Below are positions 59,836 to 64,000 of a stretch of DNA of 64,000 nt, piece by piece. A program made the translations under genes and the position numbers. A model generated the notes under the pieces. It searched no databases. It was given only the letters and a program-made list of their open reading frames with translations, and had not been told where the DNA came from. The stretch covers positions 62,001-126,000 of the forward strand of contig DAOUKT010000015.1 in the NCBI GenBank assembly GCA_034421015.1. Reading direction: 5' to 3'. Numbering within the stretch: position 1 is the first letter of the stretch; each line of letters starts with the position of its first letter. This DNA comes from DAOUJW01 sp034421015. Lineage in GTDB: Bacteria > Chloroflexota > Dehalococcoidia > Lucifugimonadales > UBA2985.

Positions 59836-60684
59836 ATGCTGCAGATCACGAACTCAATAAGGGCTATTGTTGAGCGGGCGCTTGAGGAGGACCTGGGACA
59901 GGGCGACATCACCACCGACGCCCTCATACCGCCTGGCATTCGCGGCGCCGGCTCACTGGTTGCCAAGACTACGGGCGTTATCGCAGGCGTGGAGGTGGCG
60001 CTGGAGGTCTTCCGCCAGACTGATCCTTCAGTTGAGACCCGCGTGATCATGTCCGACGGCTCGGCCGTTTCGCCCGGGGACGTTGTGGCAGAGGTGAGTG
60101 GGAGCGTCGCAGGCATCCTCAAGGGCGAGCGCGTGGCCCTGAACTTCATCCAGCGTCTCAGCGGCATTGCTACTGCAACGTCCACCTACGTGAATGCCGT
60201 TCAGGGGACAGCGGCCCGTATCATCGATACGCGGAAGACGGTGCCGGGACTTCGGCAGCTCGAAAAGTACGCCGTGCGAGTCGGGGGCGGCCACAACCAC
60301 CGTTACAACCTGGCGGACGGCGTCCTCATCAAGGACAACCACATCGCCGCCCTGCGCGCCCGGGAGCTCGGGCTGGTGGAGATTGTGAGGCTCGCCAGGG
60401 AGAACTCGCCCCACACCGTCAAGGTTGAGATTGAGGTGGAGTCCGTTGAGGAGGCCAGGGAGGCGCTGGAGGCCCTGGTCGACGTCATCATGCTGGACAA
60501 CATGTCTCCCGAGGAGATGAGGCGGGTGGTGGCGATGACGGGTGGCAGGTGCCTGCTGGAGGCCTCCGGGGGCATCAACCTGGACACCGTCAGGGCCGTC
60601 GCTGAGACGGGGGTTGACCTCATATCCGTGGGCGCGCTGACCCACTCCGTCCGGGCAATGGACATCAGCCTGGATATGGGGTAG
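59836..60684 (+). CDS. nadC: Nicotinate-nucleotide pyrophosphorylase (quinolinate phosphoribosyltransferase)
   Basis: A 282-aa enzyme that joins quinolinate and phosphoribosyl pyrophosphate, releasing CO2, to form nicotinate mononucleotide. Motifs: LNFIQRLSGIATAT, IIDTRKTVPGLRQLEKYAVRVGGGHNHRYNLADGVLIKDNHI and LLEASGGINLDTVRAVAETGVDLISVGALTHSV. It works one step after NadA. The toxin-antitoxin pair between them keeps the same direction. Confidence 0.95.
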   Translation: MLQITNSIRAIVERALEEDLGQGDITTDALIPPGIRGAGSLVAKTTGVIAGVEVALEVFRQTDPSVETRVIMSDGSAVSPGDVVAEVSGSVAGILKGERVALNFIQRLSGIATATSTYVNAVQGTAARIIDTRKTVPGLRQLEKYAVRVGGGHNHRYNLADGVLIKDNHIAALRARELGLVEIVRLARENSPHTVKVEIEVESVEEAREALEALVDVIMLDNMSPEEMRRVVAMTGGRCLLEASGGINLDTVRAVAETGVDLISVGALTHSVRAMDISLDMG

Positions 60685-60733
60685 AGGCTACCAACACTCT
60701 ACCGGCACCCCAGACATCGGGTCGGGCGCTAAT

Positions 60734-61060
60734 GTGAAATGGGGATCCGTACTGGACCGGTTGAAAGCGGCCTTTCCGGATAGTTACAAAGATGTCTCTA
60801 CATCAAGGTACTGGACATTCAACTTCGGTCCCAGGGCTACCATATATGTACCCTATAGTGATCCCGACCGTGCCCACATTACACTGTCATCTTTGCATAA
60901 CGGCAGATTCCCTAACAGCGATGCCATAAGGAGATTTGCAGAGTCCCAAAACGTGTGGGTGAATGGGACAAACTCAAAGTCCAACGTCTCAATAAAGGGT
61001 GAATATTGGTTCCGGTCACAGCACATAGACAGAGTAATAGCCATATTGAAGGGGAAGTAG
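60734..61060 (+). CDS. Small protein of unknown function
   Basis: A 108-aa protein from a GTG start (KWGSVLDRLKAAFPDSYKDVSTSRYWTFNFGPRATIYVPY ...) with an alpha-beta pattern and no membrane segment. It lies 49 bp after nadC in an AT-richer patch. The frame, the lack of stops and the coherent composition support coding, but the family is not known. There is no clear ribosome site. Confidence 0.5.
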   Translation: MKWGSVLDRLKAAFPDSYKDVSTSRYWTFNFGPRATIYVPYSDPDRAHITLSSLHNGRFPNSDAIRRFAESQNVWVNGTNSKSNVSIKGEYWFRSQHIDRVIAILKGK

Positions 61061-61131
61061 GGTCAGAATAGGCCCCGGCGTCATAGCGCCTTAGGCGGTC
61101 GAAAATTCAGCAAAATACCTCCCCGAAAACA

Positions 61132-61160
61132 TTGCTTTTACTCCTGATTGATGCTACTAT
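61132..61160 (+). promoter_or_regulatory. Promoter directly before the NYN-gene terminator
   Basis: -35 TTGCTT (61132-61137) and -10 TACTAT (61155-61160), exactly 17 bp apart. The expected start near 61167 lies only 10 nt before the terminator hairpin. Confidence 0.55.
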
Positions 61161-61176
61161 CGTAATCACTTCTTCG

Positions 61177-61225
61177 CCCGTCCGCTGGATTATGACTTCG
61201 GTCAGATCCCTGGGCGGGTTTTTTT
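61177..61225 (+). terminator. Intrinsic terminator/attenuator with UUCG tetraloop ahead of the NYN gene
   Basis: Stacked stem: CCCGTCC (61177-61183) pairs with GGGCGGG (61212-61218). GGAT (61187-61190) pairs with ATCC (61206-61209). TGAC (61193-61196) pairs with GTCA (61201-61204) around a C(UUCG)G tetraloop. TTTTTTT (61219-61225) follows at once. The ATG of the NYN gene is at 61229. The strong promoter 5' and the gene 3' leave room for little but this hairpin in the leader, so it may act as an attenuator, or it may simply end a roughly 60-nt RNA. Confidence 0.78.
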
Positions 61226-61228
61226 GTT

Positions 61229-61807
61229 ATGCGTACACTGGTCTTAATTGACGGCCAAAACCTCTACCACCTCGCCAAAAATGCGTGGTCTTCTGTTTCA
61301 GACACGCAGTATACTTGGCCCAGTTACAATGTTGAAAAGATGACCCGCACTCTGGTAGCTATGAAACCCGAGCGCATCCTTACAGAGATACGTTTCTACA
61401 CCGGTGTTCACAAGAAGGATATTGATCCATTCTGGCATGGCTTCTGGTCCAACAAGCTAAGATACTTGAGAAGCCAGGGTATTCATGTCTACCGGGGCAG
61501 GATAAATAATGCGGGCAAGGAAAAGGGAGTTGACGTCCGCTTGGCCTTGGATCTGATACGGGCAACCTATGAACAACTTTACGATGTCGCTATAATTGTC
61601 AGCCAAGACAACGATTTTGCACCTGCGGTGCGACTGGCTAAAGACATTGCTAAACAACAACAGCGATGGATTACACTTGAATCTGCGTTTCCTGTGGGCC
61701 CTGGAAGTTCATCGGCCAATGGTATACCGGGTACAGTAGCAATCCACATTGACAAAGCCACTTATGACGCTTGCTTGGACCCAGTAGATTACCGACCGCA
61801 ACTGTAA
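61229..61807 (+). CDS. NYN-domain (PIN-like) putative ribonuclease
   Basis: A 192-aa protein with the NYN fold: LVLIDGQNLYHLAKNAW with the first Asp (Asp8), IRFYTGVHKKD, EKGVDVRLALDLIRATYEQLYDVAIIVSQDNDFAPAVRLAKDI with further acidic residues. NYN proteins are PIN-like nucleases that act on RNA. The ATG lies 4 nt after the U-run of a terminator, with no ribosome site. A start inside or after readthrough is required unless another promoter exists. The gene lies in an AT-richer patch between nadC and rpsB. Confidence 0.8.
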   Translation: MRTLVLIDGQNLYHLAKNAWSSVSDTQYTWPSYNVEKMTRTLVAMKPERILTEIRFYTGVHKKDIDPFWHGFWSNKLRYLRSQGIHVYRGRINNAGKEKGVDVRLALDLIRATYEQLYDVAIIVSQDNDFAPAVRLAKDIAKQQQRWITLESAFPVGPGSSSANGIPGTVAIHIDKATYDACLDPVDYRPQL

Positions 61808-61852
61808 TGGCTCGTAGGCGGATTCACACTGAGACAATGACGCCTGCCCGCA

Positions 61853-61881
61853 TTGTCCCACCTTATCCTATGTGATATACT
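61853..61881 (+). promoter_or_regulatory. Promoter of the rpsB-tsf-pyrH operon
   Basis: -35 TTGTCC (61853-61858) and -10 TATACT (61876-61881), 17 bp apart. The expected start near 61888 is about 47 nt before the rpsB ATG. Confidence 0.6.
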
Positions 61882-61934
61882 TGGCGAAAATTATCGTCTA
61901 GGCGTGTGCCTGAAGGAGCGGGAAGGCAGGTCTT

Positions 61935-62789
61935 ATGGTCGTATCTGATGAGAGAGAAGTAGCGCCGCAGCCTCAAGAGGCGCTGACAATGAAATCTCTG
62001 CTGGAGGCGGGGGTCCACTTTGGGCATCAGACCCAGAGGTGGCATCCTCGAATGAAACAGTACATATTCGCCCAGCGGAACGGGATTCACATCATAGACC
62101 TGCAGCAGACCATGCACCTCCTGGAGCGGGCGCGCCAGTTCATCGCCAGCGTCGTGGCGGAGGGGGAGAGCGTGCTCTTTGTGGGCACCAAGCGGCAGGC
62201 CCAGGACTCCATTGAGCAGGCTGCCAGGCGGTGCGACATGTTCTACGTCAAGCACAGGTGGCTTGGCGGGATGCTCACCAATTTCCCTACAATTCAGGGT
62301 CGGATAGACCATCTTGTCCGCCTTGAGGAGCGGCAGAGCCGGGGAGGTTTCGGCGCTCTCACCAAGAAGGAAGGGCTGAAGATGGAGGACGAGATTGTCC
62401 GGCTCAACCGCAACTTCGGGGGCGTCAAGGAGATGACCAGGCTGCCGGGCGCGCTCTTTGTGGTGGACATTGGACGGGAGAAGATTGCAGTTGCCGAGGG
62501 CCGTCGGATGGGCATCCCCATCGTCGCCATTGTCGACACCGATGGCGACCCGGACCTGGTGGATTACCCCATCGCCGGCAACGACGATGCCATTCGCTCC
62601 ATCAGCCTTGTGACCGCACGCATGGCGGACGCGGTCGCTGAGGGCATGAACAGGCGAAGGGAGCTGGCAATCAGCATGGCGGAGGATGAGGAGGAAGAGG
62701 AGGCTTTGGACGAAATCGACGTCCAGGATATGCTCCAGGACGGGGCCGACCCGGACGCAGACGGCAGTGCGCAGCAGGGAGATGTATAG
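61935..62789 (+). CDS. rpsB: 30S ribosomal protein S2
   Basis: A 284-aa S2 protein of the small ribosomal subunit. Typical parts are MKSLLEAGVHFGHQTQRWHPRMKQYIFAQRNGIHIIDLQQT, VLFVGTKRQAQDSI, RWLGGMLTNFPTIQ and IPIVAIVDTDGDPDLVDYPIAGNDDAIRSI. It has a long acidic end (DEEEEEALDEIDVQDMLQDGADPDADG). The first ATG was kept; the Met before KSLLEAG is an alternative that fits shorter family members. It heads a conserved operon. Confidence 0.96.
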   Translation: MVVSDEREVAPQPQEALTMKSLLEAGVHFGHQTQRWHPRMKQYIFAQRNGIHIIDLQQTMHLLERARQFIASVVAEGESVLFVGTKRQAQDSIEQAARRCDMFYVKHRWLGGMLTNFPTIQGRIDHLVRLEERQSRGGFGALTKKEGLKMEDEIVRLNRNFGGVKEMTRLPGALFVVDIGREKIAVAEGRRMGIPIVAIVDTDGDPDLVDYPIAGNDDAIRSISLVTARMADAVAEGMNRRRELAISMAEDEEEEEALDEIDVQDMLQDGADPDADGSAQQGDV

Positions 62790-62793
62790 AGAT

Positions 62794-63300
62794 ATGGCTC
62801 AGGCGTCAGTAGAAGCGATCAAGGCTTTGAGGGAACAGACCAGCGCGGGAATTATGGACTGCAAGCGCGCCCTTGAGGAGGCCGGCGGCGACGTGGACCA
62901 GGCGGCCGAAATCCTGCGGCAGAAGGGCATAGCCACGGCTACGAAGAAGGCAGGTCGGGATACACAGGAAGGCGTGGTGGACTGCTACATCCACACTGGC
63001 AATCGAGTGGGCGCCCTTGTGGAGGTCAATTGCGAGACGGACTTTGTGGCCCGGACTCCGGAGTTCAAAGACCTGGTGCACAACCTGGCAATGCAGGTGG
63101 CGGCAATGTCGCCCCGATATCTGGATGGCGAGGCCGTCCCGGAGGAGGACGAGGTCAACCCGGAGGAGGCCTGCCTGCTGGAACAGCCCTTTATCAAGGA
63201 CCCAACCAAGACAATCAGAGACCTTATCACTGAGACTGTAGGACAGGTTGGCGAGAACATCCGCGTGCGGCGCTTTGAAAGGTTTGCCCTTGGAGAGTAG
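62794..63300 (+). CDS. tsf: Elongation factor Ts, short form
   Basis: A 168-aa factor that reloads EF-Tu with GTP. The N-terminal UBA-like part is VEAIKALREQTSAGIMDCKRALEEAGGDVDQAAEILRQKGIATATKKAGRDTQEG, and NRVGALVEVNCETDFVART is the core. The second core repeat and coiled coil of long EF-Ts proteins are missing, as in Thermus and some Chloroflexota. ATG 62794 gives the usual start; ATG 62782 would overlap the end of rpsB. Confidence 0.93.
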   Translation: MAQASVEAIKALREQTSAGIMDCKRALEEAGGDVDQAAEILRQKGIATATKKAGRDTQEGVVDCYIHTGNRVGALVEVNCETDFVARTPEFKDLVHNLAMQVAAMSPRYLDGEAVPEEDEVNPEEACLLEQPFIKDPTKTIRDLITETVGQVGENIRVRRFERFALGE

Positions 63301-64000
63301 GGGCATCCCAAACGAGGGTGTCAAATACAGCCGGGCTTTGCTCAAGGTGAGCGGAGAGGCCCTCAAAGGTGAGAGGCCCTACGGCGTCGACAGCAGCGCC
63401 GTCACCTACCTGGCCCGGCAGATCAGGGAAGCTGTGGACTTGGGAGTGGAGTTGGGAGTGGTTGTGGGGGCGGGGAACTGGTGGCGCGGGCAGGAGGCCT
63501 CGGTTCAGGGAATGGACCGGGCCACCGCCGATTACGCAGGGATGCTTGCTACAATCATAAACGCTCTTGCCCTGCAGGACGCTCTGGAGAGAGAGGGTGT
63601 CACCACCCGCACCCAGACGGCCTTCACGGTGCAGGCTGTAGCGGAGCCGTACATCAGAAGGCGAGCTATCCGGCACCTGGAAAAGGGCAGGGTGGTCATC
63701 TTGGCGGCGGGCACGGGCAGCCCGTACATGACCACCGACACGGCGGCAGGACTCCGGGCCGTCGAGTTGGGCGCAGAGGTCCTGCTCATGAGCAAAAACA
63801 AGGTCGACGGCGTATACGACTCCGATCCCAGGGTCAACAGCGATGCCATGAAGTTCGACCACATAACCTACATGGAGGCGCTGAATCTTCGCCTTGAGGT
63901 GATGGATACCACCGCCCTTTCGCTGTGTATGGACAACCGGCTGCCAATTGTGGTCTTCGATATGTACGTCTCCGAGAGCCTTACCCGCATACTGAAAGGC
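63290..64000 (+). CDS. pyrH: UMP kinase PyrH (3' end outside window)
   Basis: The frame from TTG 63290 overlaps the end of tsf by 11 bp and runs to the last base, so the gene is cut. AAAGG lies 7 nt before the TTG. Visible parts are RALLKVSGEALKGER, LGVVVGAGNWWRG, ILAAGTGSPYMTTDTAAGLRAVELGAEVLLMSKNKVDGVYDSDPR and VVFDMYVSESLTRIL. The enzyme phosphorylates UMP to UDP, is hexameric and is usually inhibited by UTP. The order rpsB-tsf-pyrH is the common bacterial one; frr would be expected next. Confidence 0.95.
   Translation, partial: MESRGIPNEGVKYSRALLKVSGEALKGERPYGVDSSAVTYLARQIREAVDLGVELGVVVGAGNWWRGQEASVQGMDRATADYAGMLATIINALALQDALEREGVTTRTQTAFTVQAVAEPYIRRRAIRHLEKGRVVILAAGTGSPYMTTDTAAGLRAVELGAEVLLMSKNKVDGVYDSDPRVNSDAMKFDHITYMEALNLRLEVMDTTALSLCMDNRLPIVVFDMYVSESLTRILKG

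Overview
The window is a piece of a high-GC bacterial chromosome, most likely from the phylum Chloroflexota (Dehalococcoidia or SAR202-like). This is an inference. It rests on the expansion of CaiB/BaiF CoA-transferases, a neighbouring SCO1664-like and DUF3090 pair, a short EF-Ts, and the mix of acyl-CoA, molybdenum-hydroxylase and pyruvate dehydrogenase genes. No rRNA or other phylogenetic marker settles it. The high-GC backbone is interrupted by visibly AT-richer patches at about 20.0-24.7 kb, 31.1-33.0 kb, 42.55-43.24 kb, 54.8-56.5 kb and 60.7-61.8 kb. These patches carry most of the unknown, toxin-antitoxin and mobile genes.

Layout. 0-19 kb holds a truncated MFS transporter, FtsH, an acyl-CoA dehydrogenase, the SCO1664-like/DUF3090 pair, a GreA-like factor with an extra N-terminal domain, an AEC transporter, a cupin, two CaiB/BaiF CoA-transferases, a class V aminotransferase, a PP2C phosphatase with a Ser/Thr kinase, and a giant Lhr helicase. 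19-27 kb is an accessory region: a membrane protein, a CBS protein, small unknown genes, a candidate structured RNA, an IS1595-type transposase followed by a tightly packed set of small overlapping genes, and two paralogous lipoproteins around an orphan DUF433 gene. 27-33 kb holds MsrB, a fused double CoA-transferase, a DUF192 lipoprotein and a DarTG toxin-antitoxin pair. 33-42 kb is an export block: a two-component system, an ABC exporter, three consecutive MFS exporters and a MarR regulator that has a palindromic operator at its own promoter. 42-49 kb holds a HesB-like protein, an EcsC-like protein, 3-methyladenine glycosylase, a molybdenum hydroxylase with a MoaD/ThiS-like partner, a class III aminotransferase and HicAB. 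49-54 kb encodes a complete pyruvate dehydrogenase complex (E3, E1-alpha, E1-beta, E2). 54-62 kb holds HEPN-like proteins, tRNA-Ser(GCU), miaB, nadA, a RelE-type toxin-antitoxin pair, nadC, and a NYN-domain gene that sits directly behind a promoter and an intrinsic terminator. 62-64 kb is the rpsB-tsf-pyrH operon, with pyrH cut by the window end.

Four copies of a hairpin-rich element lie between genes. The two complete copies have inverted ends and 8-bp target-site duplications, so they look like miniature transposable elements. A second family of short 8-bp-arm hairpins lies around 8.7, 11.5 and 50.6 kb. The most interesting items for follow-up are the promoter-terminator-NYN arrangement at 61.1-61.8 kb, the miniature elements, the cloverleaf-like structure at 20.74-20.86 kb, the fused CoA-transferase whose first half lacks the catalytic Asp, and the GreA fusion.
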